Made by a program: the position numbers and the translations under genes
Assembly: GCA_900316505.1 (NCBI GenBank)
Contig: ONDH01000014.1
Location: 39,440-103,439 of the forward strand
Source: an uncultured Prevotellaceae bacterium
Lineage (GTDB): Bacteria > Bacteroidota > Bacteroidia > Bacteroidales > Bacteroidaceae
Direction: 5' to 3'
DNA length: 64,000 nt
Shown here: one piece after another, positions 35,259 to 44,243 of the stretch
Position numbering within the stretch: position 1 is the first letter of the stretch
Layout: each line of letters opens with the position of its first letter
The notes under the pieces: generated by a model
The model's database searches: none
Seen by the model: only the letters and a program-made list of their open reading frames with translations
What the model was told of the DNA's origin: nothing

Positions 35259-35888
35259 TTAATTTTTGAATGCTTCAATTGCGCTCTGATTGTCACTCAG
35301 GCACTTCTGAATCATGTCGTTAACACCATTGGACGTCAGCGTTGCACCTGTCACAGCATCTACATAGCAATCTGTAGAGAGTGTTGCAGGAGCCTTGCCC
35401 TGTTTGTAAACACCGAGGGCAACTTGGCCGTCCTGATAAATTTTCTTGCCTTTGAACAAATCCTGGAACCACTGCTCTTTGATGCGGGCACCCAGACCTG
35501 CTGTCTCTGATTCGTGATTGAAGAATGTGCCATATACAGTTTCACCATCCTTGTTGACGGAAATCCATCCCCAAAGTGGTCCCCAAAGACCTGCGCCCTT
35601 CACGGCGATGACGAGCTTCTCCTCACCATCCACATTGGCTGTGAGGGTAGGGCTGTCGAGTTCACCGCTGGTGATCACCTCGTTGTACTTGGCTTCAGCG
35701 GCTGCGTTGTCAAGGTCGCGGATGTTCAATGAAGAAAGAATTTGCTTCTTGGTATCGAGTGCCACATTGGCATCCTGTGTTGGTTTCAGAGCCGAAGCAA
35801 CGAAAGCGAGGAGGAATGCCACGATGATGACCATGACGGATGCATAAATAATAGTATATGCATTACCATTTGTATTCATTTTTGCCAT
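35259..35888 (-). CDS. nqrC: Na+-NQR subunit C, FMN-carrying
   Basis: A 209-residue subunit with one N-terminal membrane helix and a periplasmic FMN domain. The attachment motif is DAVTGATLTSNGV, where the Thr of GAT receives FMN covalently by the flavin transferase ApbE. It is shorter than the Vibrio protein (about 257), as usual in Bacteroidota. No apbE gene is seen in this window. It lies 15 bp after nqrB. Confidence 0.94.
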   Translation of the reverse strand: MAKMNTNGNAYTIIYASVMVIIVAFLLAFVASALKPTQDANVALDTKKQILSSLNIRDLDNAAAEAKYNEVITSGELDSPTLTANVDGEEKLVIAVKGAGLWGPLWGWISVNKDGETVYGTFFNHESETAGLGARIKEQWFQDLFKGKKIYQDGQVALGVYKQGKAPATLSTDCYVDAVTGATLTSNGVNDMIQKCLSDNQSAIEAFKN

Positions 35889-35903
35889 ATCTTGAGTCCT
35901 CCT

Positions 35904-37079
35904 TTACTTTTTGGCACGCTTAGCGCGCTTGTTAATGTTAGCCTGTACGAAGAAGTAGTCGAACAGAGGTGCAAACACGTTCATCAACAGGATGGCAAGC
36001 ATCATACCTTCTGGGTAACCAGGGTTGAGCACACGGATGATGATGGCCATGGCACCAATGAGGAAACCGAATATCCACTTACCACCTTCTGTGCGAGGGC
36101 TGGTAACAGGGTCGGTTGCCATGAACACGGCACCAAAGCAGAAACCACCGACAGTGAGCTGCTCCCACCATTCGAAGTTCTGTGCACCATCGTAGCGAAG
36201 GAAGTAAGCCATCAAGGCACCACCCACAAATGTGGAGAGGATAATCTTCCAGCTGGCGATGTTCGCCCAGATGAGGATGACTGCACCAATCAGGATGGCG
36301 ATGACAGAAGTTTCACCGATGGAACCGGGGATTGTACCGATGATGGTCTGCATGGGAGTGGCAGTTACAGCCTCACCTGCAGCCAACTGACCGAGTGGGG
36401 TGGCAGCAGATACTGCATCCACAGCGGGAGTGCCGTTGATACAATCAATATAGTTGCCATTCACCCACACCTTATCGCCTGACATCATCGATGGATAAGC
36501 GAAGAAGAGGAAGGCACGAGTGACGAGGGCGGGGTTGAAGATGTTCATACCCGTACCGCCAAACACTTCCTTGGCGAAAATGACTGCGAATGCTGTTGCA
36601 ATGGCAAGAATCCAAAGTGGGCAGTTCACAGGAACGATGAGCGGAATGAGGATACCAGTTACGAAGAAACCTTCGTGAACCTCTTCCTTTTTCCACTGAG
36701 CCACAGCGATTTCAATGCCGAGACCTACAGCATAGCTTACAATGATTTTAGGAAGCATCACTGCCAAACCATAAAGGAAATTGCCCCAGATGTCAGCGCA
36801 AGGACAAGCCTCTGGAGTGCATGCTCCTGTCACCAGAGCGTGCTGATAACCGATGTTATACATTCCGAAAAGTATAGCAGGAATCAGGGCAATCACCACA
36901 AAGAAGATAGAACGCTTTGAGTCGATGGCGTCGTGAATCTGTGCGCCACGCACCTTAGCCGTCTCATTAGGCACAAAGAAGAAAGTCTCTGCAGCGTCAA
37001 AGAGAGAGCCGAAAGCGCTGAGCTTACCTCCTTCTGAGAAGGTAGGCTTCAAGTTGTCAAGAATTTTCTTAAGTCCCAT
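35904..37079 (-). CDS. nqrB: Na+-NQR subunit B, FMN-carrying
   Basis: A 391-residue membrane subunit related to RnfD. The covalent-FMN motif appears as DAVSAATPLGQL; the usual Gly before AT is Ala here. Many transmembrane helices follow, including the GSIGETSVIAILIGAVILI region. It forms the riboflavin/FMN relay and part of the Na+ path. It begins 5 bp after nqrA stops, indicating tight coupling. Confidence 0.94.
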   Translation of the reverse strand: MGLKKILDNLKPTFSEGGKLSAFGSLFDAAETFFFVPNETAKVRGAQIHDAIDSKRSIFFVVIALIPAILFGMYNIGYQHALVTGACTPEACPCADIWGNFLYGLAVMLPKIIVSYAVGLGIEIAVAQWKKEEVHEGFFVTGILIPLIVPVNCPLWILAIATAFAVIFAKEVFGGTGMNIFNPALVTRAFLFFAYPSMMSGDKVWVNGNYIDCINGTPAVDAVSAATPLGQLAAGEAVTATPMQTIIGTIPGSIGETSVIAILIGAVILIWANIASWKIILSTFVGGALMAYFLRYDGAQNFEWWEQLTVGGFCFGAVFMATDPVTSPRTEGGKWIFGFLIGAMAIIIRVLNPGYPEGMMLAILLMNVFAPLFDYFFVQANINKRAKRAKK

Positions 37080-37084
37080 ATTGC

Positions 37085-38428
37085 TTATTCGTTTTCTTTA
37101 CGCAGCATGTCGAGACCTTCCCGAACAATGCGCTGGAGTTCTACTTTAGAGCTATCCACAAACTCAGCCACAGCGAAGTCTTCAGGTGCCACCTCATAGA
37201 TGCCGAGCGCTTCCATGCGGTCGATGTCACCAGCGATAATTGCCTTCACCAGCTGTTCTGGATAGATGTCCATTGGGAATACAGAATCATATTCGCCGCT
37301 GAAAATCATGTGGCGATGACCACCCTTCACACGTGCGTCAAGCACATATTCTTTACTCTTAGGCAACAGCCAAGAGAAATAAGAACGGCTGACGGAGAAG
37401 TTCTTGAAACGTGGTGCAATCCAACCGAAGAGTTCGTTGGCATCATCACCTTCAGGAATAGCGGTCACCTCAGTGGTGTGAGCGAGAAGGAAAGCATCCT
37501 CATTGGTCTGCATACCTGTGAGTGGGTTGCCATCAATCAGGCGCACCTTCTTGTCCGCATTCACATTGCCTGCCACGATGTCGCCAATCTTGGCACCAAC
37601 GAGCACTTGCTTGTATTGAGGCTCCTTGATTTCAGAACCTGCCACTGCGATGGTGCGTGTCAAATCCACGATGCCCTTGTTGAAAAGTCTGCCGATGAAA
37701 ACGACTTCTTCAGCACCGATAGTCCAAACCACTTCACCCTTGTTCACTGGATTGACGTGGTTAATCTGAACGCCCACGTTGCCTGCAGGACATTTGCCCT
37801 TGAACACGTTGACCTCAGCATCCTTCGTCCCGGCAAGAGCACTGTCGGGCTTCACACCCAGATAGACCTTTGCCAACTTGGCAAGTGCGGAGATACCTGT
37901 CTGGAAATCCTCCTCATTGCCTTTCAACACTACGTCGATGTCAGCAGCGAGCGGCATGTCTGCGATGGCAGACACAAAAATGCCCTTAGGCGCATCGTTG
38001 GGGTCAGCAACAACGGCGTAAGGACGCTGAAGGAAGAAACCGAAAAGTCCGCTTTCAAGGAGAGCCTCTTTCACCTGCTCACCACTCAGCGACTTCACGT
38101 CCTTCTTTCCGAAGTCCACATACGCCTGTTGCGCAGCGGCTTCTACCTGAACGCTTAATACTTTACGACGGTCGCCTCTCTCCACGAGCGTCACCTTGCC
38201 CGCAACAGGAGAGACGAACTTTACTTCCGGATGCTGTTTGTTGACAAACAACGCATCACCAGCTTTCACTTCATCCCCTTCCTTGACAACCACCTTTGGC
38301 TTCATACCCCAGAATGCATCAGGCACAAGTCCATAGACTTTCGATGCAGGAGCGGCAGAAACCTGAGCAGCAGCCTTACCTTTGAGGTTGATGTTCAAGC
38401 CTTTCGTAATTTTAATTACATTCGCCAT
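37085..38428 (-). CDS. nqrA: Na+-NQR subunit A
   Basis: A 447-residue peripheral subunit that binds ubiquinone/menaquinone at the cytoplasmic face. It begins IKITKGLNINLKGKAAAQVS and has an RnfC-like N-terminal domain (DEVKAGDALFVNKQHPEVKF). It is the first gene of nqrABCDEF, with a promoter at 38572-38579 and a leader of about 140 nt containing a terminator-like hairpin. The operon converts NADH oxidation into a Na+ gradient. Confidence 0.95.
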   Translation of the reverse strand: MANVIKITKGLNINLKGKAAAQVSAAPASKVYGLVPDAFWGMKPKVVVKEGDEVKAGDALFVNKQHPEVKFVSPVAGKVTLVERGDRRKVLSVQVEAAAQQAYVDFGKKDVKSLSGEQVKEALLESGLFGFFLQRPYAVVADPNDAPKGIFVSAIADMPLAADIDVVLKGNEEDFQTGISALAKLAKVYLGVKPDSALAGTKDAEVNVFKGKCPAGNVGVQINHVNPVNKGEVVWTIGAEEVVFIGRLFNKGIVDLTRTIAVAGSEIKEPQYKQVLVGAKIGDIVAGNVNADKKVRLIDGNPLTGMQTNEDAFLLAHTTEVTAIPEGDDANELFGWIAPRFKNFSVSRSYFSWLLPKSKEYVLDARVKGGHRHMIFSGEYDSVFPMDIYPEQLVKAIIAGDIDRMEALGIYEVAPEDFAVAEFVDSSKVELQRIVREGLDMLRKENE

Positions 38429-38524
38429 AATTTGTTAATATTAACTATGATTTGTTTCTCTCTTATTGTGCGTTAGATTCACCCTCTACCAAAAGGGTTC
38501 TTCTGTGTGTATAGCCTAACTAAA

Positions 38525-38556
38525 CCGAAAAATAAACAACGGAAGAAATCCCGTTG
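38525..38556 (-). promoter_or_regulatory. Terminator-like hairpin in the nqr leader
   Basis: In the transcribed leader between the -7 box and nqrA, the stem CAACGG/CCGTTG (6 bp, 8-nt loop) is followed by TTTATTTTT on the minus strand. It could attenuate nqr transcription. The stem is short, so confidence is low. Confidence 0.35.
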
Positions 38557-38571
38557 ATTCTAAAAACGCGA

Positions 38572-38579
38572 CAAAGTTA
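38572..38579 (-). promoter_or_regulatory. -7 box TAACTTTG of the nqr operon
   Basis: TAnnTTTG match on the minus strand, 143 bp upstream of nqrA, leaving an unusually long leader for this window. Confidence 0.6.
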
Positions 38580-38887
38580 CCACTTTTTGATTGATTGTGG
38601 AAATTTCCGAACACATATTTAATAAAAAACCTTAAAAAAAGTACAGACAGTCTTCTGTTTGGCTTAAATAAACAACATCATCCCTCGCATATTGTTTGTA
38701 TTGTTTTTGCCTGTCAAGAGTATAACCCGAGTAAGGAAGGTGGGAATTTCAAGGGAAAGAGATATGGAAGGAATCATGAATTACACAGGGTTTTGCAAGT
38801 TTCCCAGAACCCCTTTGAAAAATTTAACTTTTTTTTACTTTTTGATTTTACGTCGGAAGTTGAACGATGAAATCGATTTTTCAACAG
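38580..38887. other. AT-rich region between the nqr and dnaB promoters
   Basis: No gene is supported in this stretch between the divergent promoters; short open frames here lack any recognisable start context or product. Confidence 0.6.
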
Positions 38888-38924
38888 AGTTATCAACAGT
38901 TTGAAACAAAAAGTGTTGATAACT
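38888..38924. promoter_or_regulatory. Inverted pair of DnaA-box-like sites upstream of dnaB
   Basis: AGTTATCAACA and its exact reverse complement TGTTGATAACT are separated by 15 bp. Each contains TTATCAACA, one base from the DnaA box TTATCCACA. The pair lies 38 bp upstream of the dnaB -7 box. Confidence 0.5.
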
Positions 38925-38961
38925 TTCGGTTAAAGTGTTTGTTTGTATTAAATATTCTTAT

Positions 38962-38969
38962 TAAATTTG
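38962..38969 (+). promoter_or_regulatory. -7 box TAAATTTG of dnaB
   Basis: TAnnTTTG match on the plus strand, 63 bp upstream of ATG 39033. Confidence 0.6.
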
Positions 38970-39032
38970 CAGCCCGATAAAGTGGGAAAGCCTCATTGAC
39001 GTGCCACAAAGCACTATTCCTAAACCAATAAA

Positions 39033-40586
39033 ATGCCAGAACAAAGACCCGCATCACGTAGAAAGACTGTTCGCAGCAACGACCAAGATCAGCTTGCACA
39101 GTTAGGCAGATTGCAGCCTCAAGCCGTAGAACTTGAGAAGGCTGTGCTGGGTGCATGTATCATTGAGCAGGATGCCTTTGCTACGGTGTCTGACTTCTTG
39201 AAGCCACATTCTTTCTATGATTCAAAACATCAGGTCATTTTCCAGGCAATACAATCGTTAGCTGCAGCAAACTCGCCTGTTGACTTGCTGACGGTGACTG
39301 AGCAGTTGCAGAAAAGCGGTGATTTAGAGCAGGCAGGCGGTGCAGCTTATGTAGCAGAACTTTCACGCTCTATGCTGTCTTCTGCCCACTTGGAATATCA
39401 CGCACGAATAGTGGCACAAAAAGCATTGGCGCGTGATCTCATATCCTATACCAGTGGCATCCAAAAAATGGCATTCGATGAAACTCAAGACATCGAATCG
39501 CTGATGCAACTTGCGGAAGGGCAGTTGTTCGAACTTTCCAAGTCCAACCTGAAGAAAGATTTCACACAGATTGACCCAGTCATTCACGAAGCATACGAAC
39601 TCCTGCAAAAGGCAGCAGCCCGCACCGACGGTCTTTCTGGCTTGCCTTCTGGTTTCGACAAACTGGATGCCATGACATCTGGATGGCAAAACTCCGATCT
39701 CATCATCATAGCAGCCCGTCCTGCAATGGGTAAGACCGCATTCGTGCTCTCCATGGCTCGAAATATGGCGGTTGACCGTAAGATACCTATTGCCATGTTC
39801 TCTCTTGAAATGTCAAACGTACAGCTGGTGAACCGTCTGTTGGTGAACGTCTGTGAAATATCCGGTGAGAAAATCAAGAGCGGTCAGTTGGCAAAGTATG
39901 AATGGCAGCAGCTTGACCATAGGATGAATGACCTTTTCGGAGCGCCCCTCTATGTGGATGACACGCCTTCACTCTCGGTGTTTGAACTCCGAACGAAAGC
40001 TCGCCGATTGGTGCGTGATTGTCAAGTCAAAATGATCATTATTGACTATCTCCAATTGATGAATGCATCGGGCATGTCGTACGGCTCCCGTCAAGAAGAG
40101 GTATCCACCATCTCTCGTTCTTTGAAAGGCTTGGCTAAGGAACTGAACATCCCTATCATTGCTCTCTCGCAGTTGAACCGTTCAGTGGAGCAGCGTACAA
40201 GCAGCAATCCTGAAAGTCCAGACAGTAAGCGTCCGCAACTTAGTGACCTTCGCGAATCAGGTGCCATCGAGCAGGATGCCGACATGGTGTGCTTCATCCA
40301 CCGTCCCGAATATTATAAGATTATGAAGGATCAACACGGCAACGACACAAAAGGTAAGGCTGAAATCATTATCGCAAAACACCGTAATGGTGCTGTGGGC
40401 GATGTGACACTTCGATTCCGTAGTGAGTTTGCCCGTTTCTTGAATCTTGATGACGATCTCCCTCCGATGCCGACAGATGACGGAACAATTAAACCGACAC
40501 CCTCCAAACTCAATTTGGGTGGAATAAATGACGATTCCTTCGATGGATTGGACATTTCTTCCATGCCGGGTGAGACACCATTCTGA
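39033..40586 (+). CDS. dnaB: Replicative DNA helicase DnaB
   Basis: A 517-residue hexameric helicase that unwinds the replication fork. The N-terminal DnaB domain begins AVLGACIIEQDAFATVSDFL. The RecA-like core has Walker A ARPAMGKTAF, Walker B MIIIDYLQLM, and later IALSQLNRSVEQR and LSDLRESGAIEQDADMV with the arginine finger. The length is normal and there is no intein. It is divergent from the nqr operon and has DnaA-box-like sites upstream. Confidence 0.96.
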   Translation: MPEQRPASRRKTVRSNDQDQLAQLGRLQPQAVELEKAVLGACIIEQDAFATVSDFLKPHSFYDSKHQVIFQAIQSLAAANSPVDLLTVTEQLQKSGDLEQAGGAAYVAELSRSMLSSAHLEYHARIVAQKALARDLISYTSGIQKMAFDETQDIESLMQLAEGQLFELSKSNLKKDFTQIDPVIHEAYELLQKAAARTDGLSGLPSGFDKLDAMTSGWQNSDLIIIAARPAMGKTAFVLSMARNMAVDRKIPIAMFSLEMSNVQLVNRLLVNVCEISGEKIKSGQLAKYEWQQLDHRMNDLFGAPLYVDDTPSLSVFELRTKARRLVRDCQVKMIIIDYLQLMNASGMSYGSRQEEVSTISRSLKGLAKELNIPIIALSQLNRSVEQRTSSNPESPDSKRPQLSDLRESGAIEQDADMVCFIHRPEYYKIMKDQHGNDTKGKAEIIIAKHRNGAVGDVTLRFRSEFARFLNLDDDLPPMPTDDGTIKPTPSKLNLGGINDDSFDGLDISSMPGETPF

Positions 40587-40804
40587 TGTTTAAGAAAGAA
40601 AATTCTCGACACGAGATATATGTAAGAATTGAATGAATTCGTATCGAAAAAAGTAATTTTTTAATGATTGAATGAAATAATTTTCAGATGATTATGCCTT
40701 CATTCGCGAGAAGTCAGGGCATACATTCAGTACGAAAGGGCTGCGTGAGCAACGTATCCGTAGTTGAATGATACAATTTTTTCTCACTTTATCAATTAGA
40801 AGGC
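40587..40804. other. Gap after dnaB without a supported gene
   Basis: AT-rich. It contains a short start-less open stretch at 40681-40767 whose product I do not recognise. Confidence 0.5.
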
Positions 40805-40850
40805 GTGGATACTCCAAGACCAAGTTCTGGCAGGAGTATCCACTTTATTT
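40805..40850 (+). terminator. Perfect 11-bp stem hairpin with T-rich tail
   Basis: GTGGATACTCC and GGAGTATCCAC (17-nt loop) are followed by a T-rich tail (tttatttt). It lies about 220 bp after the dnaB stop and probably terminates that transcript. Confidence 0.65.
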
Positions 40851-41001
40851 TCCACCGATTTCATCCACCTATTTTGCTCACCAGAGCGCACCGTTTGGCT
40901 AAATGATAAATACAAGTTACCGAATCAAACTCGATTCTAACACCCCGCATGGTCTCCCCTTCTACGGGGGAGATGTCCGTAGGACAGAGAGGGTCTTTTA
41001 T

Positions 41002-41093
41002 TTTCGTGTTCCTCGCAAACACAAGCAAGTGTTCCCCACAAACGAACGTAAGTCTTGCCCGTAAACGAACGTAAGTGTCCCTCACAAACGAGT
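41002..41093. repeat. Four 23-bp tandem repeats
   Basis: Units start at 41002, 41025, 41048 and 41071 and share a core like AAGTGTTCCCC followed by ACAAACGAAC. There are no spacers between units, so it is not a CRISPR array. Just upstream is a short CTCCCC/GGGGAG dyad (40954-40972). Confidence 0.8.
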
Positions 41094-41133
41094 TGCAAAA
41101 CGTAGAATATTCTCGTTTTTGGGGACCTTCGGT

Positions 41134-41165
41134 GTTAAATTGTTAAATTGTTAAATTGTTAAATT
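41134..41165. repeat. Four copies of GTTAAATT
   Basis: A perfect 8-bp tandem repeat in the 5' region of the type I RM operon. It is a possible slipped-strand site but lies well upstream of the coding start. Confidence 0.85.
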
Positions 41166-41250
41166 TTTGTTTTTCCAAGTCTGAAAAACAATTATTTTCA
41201 TTCCTCTTTGAAAAATAACGAGAATCTTAGTGTATTTCATAATTTTTTTG

Positions 41251-41258
41251 TAAATTTG
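41251..41258 (+). promoter_or_regulatory. -7 box TAAATTTG of the RM operon
   Basis: TAnnTTTG match 23 bp upstream of hsdM ATG 41282. Confidence 0.6.
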
Positions 41259-41281
41259 CATATAAAACCAGTTGATAGAAA

Positions 41282-42793
41282 ATGGCAAATAAGAAGGAAA
41301 ATACAACCTCAATAGGTTTTGAGGATGCGATATGGAGAGCAGCAGATAAACTTCGTGGTAATCTGAATGCTTCGGAATATGAAGGTGTTGTGCTTGGACT
41401 CATCTTCCTGAAGTATATCAGTGACAAGTTTGAGGCAAAGTTTGCAGAACTTTCCCATGACGAATATGCTGACGTAGAGGATAAAGACGAATACGAAGCA
41501 GATGGTGTTTTCTTTGTTCCACAGGATGCACGTTGGAGTGTTATCTCTCAGGCAGCTCACACACCACAGATTGGTAAGGTGATAGATGATGCACTGGAGG
41601 CAATAGAACGTGAGAACACCAAACTGAAAGGTGTGCTTCCTTCCAATTATGCCCGTCCTGAACTTGACAAACGCCGCTTGGGTGATGTGGTGGACTTGTT
41701 TACCAACATCCACATGCTGGCATCAGGCGACGAGAAAGACCTGCTTGGCAGAGTCTATGAATACTGCCTGCAAAAATTCGCTTCTATGGAAGGCAAGAAT
41801 GCCGGAGAATTCTATACCCCCAGCTGTATCGTCCGCACTATCGTGGAAATACTGCAGCCCTATGCAGGTCGTGTCTATGACCCCTGCTGTGGTTCGGGCG
41901 GTATGTTTGTGCAGAGTGCCAAGTTTATACAGAACCATCAGAAGGACATCAACAATATCAGCGTCTATGGTCAGGAGGCTAACCCTTCCACATGGAAGAT
42001 GGCGCACATGAATGTAGCCATACGAGGTTTGGAAGCCAATTTGGGACAGTCGTATGCCGATACCTTCTTCAATGACCAGCACCCCACATTGAAGGCAGAC
42101 TTCATCATGGCGAATCCTCCTTTCAATCTCAGCGATTGGGGAGCAGACAAACTGGAGAAAGATGTACGTTGGAAGTTTGGCATTCCACCAGCAGGCAACG
42201 CCAACTTTGCTTGGATGCAGCACATGATACATCACCTTTCTCCAACAGGTCGTATTGGTTTGGTGTTGGCTAATGGTGCATTGAGCAGCCAGACGGGTGG
42301 GGAAGGAGCGATACGCCAGAAGATAGTGGAAGCCGACTTGGTGGAAGGCATCATAGCCTTGCCTTCGCAGTTGTTCTACAGCACAGGCATTCCTGTCAGT
42401 CTTTGGTTCCTCTCTCGTAATAAGCAGCAGGCAGGCAAGGTATTGTTTATTGACGCCAGAAATATGGGTACGATGGTGACACGTGCTGTACGAGAGTTGC
42501 AGCAGGATGATATTACGAAGATTGCTTCTACCTTTGAGTCTTTCCGTAATGGAACCCTTGAAGACGAAAAAGGCTTCTGTGCAGTAAAGACCTTACAAGA
42601 CATCGCAGCTCAGGACTTCATCCTTACTCCAGGACGCTATGTAGGCATAGCAGAGCAGGAAGATGACGGAGAGCCATTTGCAGAGAAGATGAGTCGTCTG
42701 ACATCAGAGCTGAGTGGACTCTTTGCAGAGAGCCATCGCTTGGAGGAGGAGATAAAGAAACAGTTAGGGAGTATTGGATTTGATGTAAAGTAG
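41282..42793 (+). CDS. hsdM: Type I RM modification subunit HsdM
   Basis: A 503-residue N6-adenine DNA methyltransferase subunit. The HsdM N-terminal helical domain (IWRAADKLRGNLNASEYEGV) precedes the Rossmann methylase core. SAM motif I is YDPCCGSGGMFV and catalytic motif IV is MANPPFNLSDWG. It works with HsdS to methylate the recognition site and, with HsdR, to cut unmodified DNA. It is the first gene of a five-gene operon with its own -7 box. Confidence 0.95.
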   Translation: MANKKENTTSIGFEDAIWRAADKLRGNLNASEYEGVVLGLIFLKYISDKFEAKFAELSHDEYADVEDKDEYEADGVFFVPQDARWSVISQAAHTPQIGKVIDDALEAIERENTKLKGVLPSNYARPELDKRRLGDVVDLFTNIHMLASGDEKDLLGRVYEYCLQKFASMEGKNAGEFYTPSCIVRTIVEILQPYAGRVYDPCCGSGGMFVQSAKFIQNHQKDINNISVYGQEANPSTWKMAHMNVAIRGLEANLGQSYADTFFNDQHPTLKADFIMANPPFNLSDWGADKLEKDVRWKFGIPPAGNANFAWMQHMIHHLSPTGRIGLVLANGALSSQTGGEGAIRQKIVEADLVEGIIALPSQLFYSTGIPVSLWFLSRNKQQAGKVLFIDARNMGTMVTRAVRELQQDDITKIASTFESFRNGTLEDEKGFCAVKTLQDIAAQDFILTPGRYVGIAEQEDDGEPFAEKMSRLTSELSGLFAESHRLEEEIKKQLGSIGFDVK

Positions 42794-42800
42794 TAAACGC

Positions 42801-43043
42801 ATGGAGCTGATAATAACGATAATAAGTGCTATTGCTGCTGTAGTCGCAGCAGTATATGCTGTGCGTAATGATAAAGCGCACATAAAAAAACGTATCCGTC
42901 AGAAAAGAGATAAAATCAGTCAGTTAGAGACTCAGATATTCATTAAATACCGTAATAGTTTTGGGGGAGGAAGCGTATCTCCTGAACAAGAAAAAATTAA
43001 TAAGTTAAATCAAGAAATCAGAGATTTAGAGGATAGGCTATGA
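42801..43043 (+). CDS. 80-residue membrane-helix / coiled-coil protein between hsdM and hsdS
   Basis: It starts at ATG 42801, 7 bp after hsdM, and its TGA overlaps the hsdS ATG (ATGA, 43040-43043). Residues 1-22 (MELIITIISAIAAVVAAVYA) form a strong transmembrane helix. The rest is highly charged and looks like a coiled coil (KRDKISQLETQIFIKYRN, EKINKLNQEIRDLEDRL). Its position and overlap show it belongs to the RM operon. I know no standard type I RM subunit like it; it may tether or regulate the complex at the membrane. Function unknown. Confidence 0.75.
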   Translation: MELIITIISAIAAVVAAVYAVRNDKAHIKKRIRQKRDKISQLETQIFIKYRNSFGGGSVSPEQEKINKLNQEIRDLEDRL

Positions 43044-44236
43044 TGGAGTGGAAAGAATATAAGTTAGGGGAAGTTGTCATCTCAGTTAAGGATAGAATAA
43101 CCACATCTGTCCTAAATGCTTCATCATATATTTCTACAGAAAATATGTTGCCCAATAAAGCAGGTGTCACTTTGTCTTCTGGCGTACCATCGGGCAATGC
43201 AATTAAGTTTGTTGCCGATGATATTCTGATTTCAAATATTCGTCCATATTTCAAGAAAATATGGCAGGCAGATAGAATTGGTGGTTGTTCTTCAGATGTT
43301 ATATGTTTGAGAGCAACCAATATCACCGAACCAATTTATCTTTACTATCTATTGAGTCAAGATAGGTTCTTTGATTATGTAATGCAAGGAACCAAGGGTA
43401 CAAAAATGCCACGCGGAGATAGAAGTCAGATAATGCAATGGCCTGTGTTACTTCCTTCAAAAAATAAACAAAAAATAATAGCCTCCATCCTTAAATCCCT
43501 TGACGACAAAATTGAGGTTAATCGTAAGATAAACGAGAATTTGGAGCAGCAGGCACAGGCTTTGTTTAAGTCTTGGTTTGTAGATTTTGAGCCCTTCAAA
43601 AATGGAGAATTTGTAGAGTCAGAATTAGGAATGATTCCGAAAGGGTGGAGAGTAGGAACGCTAGATGAAATAGGAGATGTTGTTGGAGGAAGTACTCCGT
43701 CTAAATCAAAGCCAGAATATTACACAGATAAAGGTATTGCTTGGCTAACACCAAAGGACTTGTCAATATCAAATAATAAGTTTACAGCTAAAGGTGAAAT
43801 TGATATAACTGAAGAAGGATATAAGAGTTGTAGTACTAAATTAATGCCGAAAGGGTCTGTCTTGTTCAGTTCTCGTGCTCCTATAGGTTACATAACTATA
43901 GCAAAGAATGACATATGCACGAATCAAGGATTTAAATCTGTTGTTCCCAAATTAGCAGGAACGGCATTTATCTATTATTTCTTGAAAATATCAACAAAAG
44001 ACATAGAGAATAAGGCAACTGGATCTACATTCAAAGAAGCATCAGGTGCATTAATGAAATCATTGCAATTGATTATAGCACCAGAAAGAATATTGCATGA
44101 TTTTGAGAATATAATGAAGCCTTTGTTTACGCAACAAGAGGTTCTCGAAGACGAATCCCGACGCCTTGCGGAACTTCGTGATACACTTCTTCCAAAACTG
44201 ATGTCGGGAGAGTTGAACGTAAATGAAATAGCATGA
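43040..44236 (+). CDS. hsdS: Type I RM specificity subunit HsdS
   Basis: A 398-residue DNA-recognition subunit with two target-recognition domains. The first covers about residues 1-170, the second about 200-380 (EIGDVVGGSTPSKSKPEYYT). Each is followed by a conserved helical region (LKSLDDKIEVNRKINENLEQ near the middle; LEDESRRLAELRDTLLPKLM at the end). Two full TRDs imply a bipartite asymmetric recognition site. Second ATG at 43043 is possible. Base composition is more AT-rich than neighbours. No second partial hsdS or inverted repeats nearby, so no sign of phase variation. Confidence 0.93.
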   Translation: MMEWKEYKLGEVVISVKDRITTSVLNASSYISTENMLPNKAGVTLSSGVPSGNAIKFVADDILISNIRPYFKKIWQADRIGGCSSDVICLRATNITEPIYLYYLLSQDRFFDYVMQGTKGTKMPRGDRSQIMQWPVLLPSKNKQKIIASILKSLDDKIEVNRKINENLEQQAQALFKSWFVDFEPFKNGEFVESELGMIPKGWRVGTLDEIGDVVGGSTPSKSKPEYYTDKGIAWLTPKDLSISNNKFTAKGEIDITEEGYKSCSTKLMPKGSVLFSSRAPIGYITIAKNDICTNQGFKSVVPKLAGTAFIYYFLKISTKDIENKATGSTFKEASGALMKSLQLIIAPERILHDFENIMKPLFTQQEVLEDESRRLAELRDTLLPKLMSGELNVNEIA

Positions 44237-44243
44237 TAAATTT

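Noticed and set aside
38595..38870. Plus-strand open frames in the AT-rich gap between the nqr and dnaB promoters
   Set aside because: No start signal, no recognisable product, and the region is better explained as divergent promoters.
38888..38969. Possible chromosomal origin
   Set aside because: Only two DnaA-like sites, next to dnaB and not dnaA or a strongly AT-rich unwinding region. Better read as a dnaB regulatory site.
40681..40767. Open stretch of about 28 codons ending HTFSTKGLREQRIRS
   Set aside because: It lacks a start codon and recognisable homology. It may be a remnant of a gene end, but that cannot be supported.
41002..41093. Possible CRISPR array
   Set aside because: The 23-bp units are contiguous with no unique spacers and there are no cas genes nearby.
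43040..44236. Phase-variable hsdS
   Set aside because: Only one hsdS with two full target domains, no second partial copy, no inverted repeats and no recombinase gene were seen nearby.
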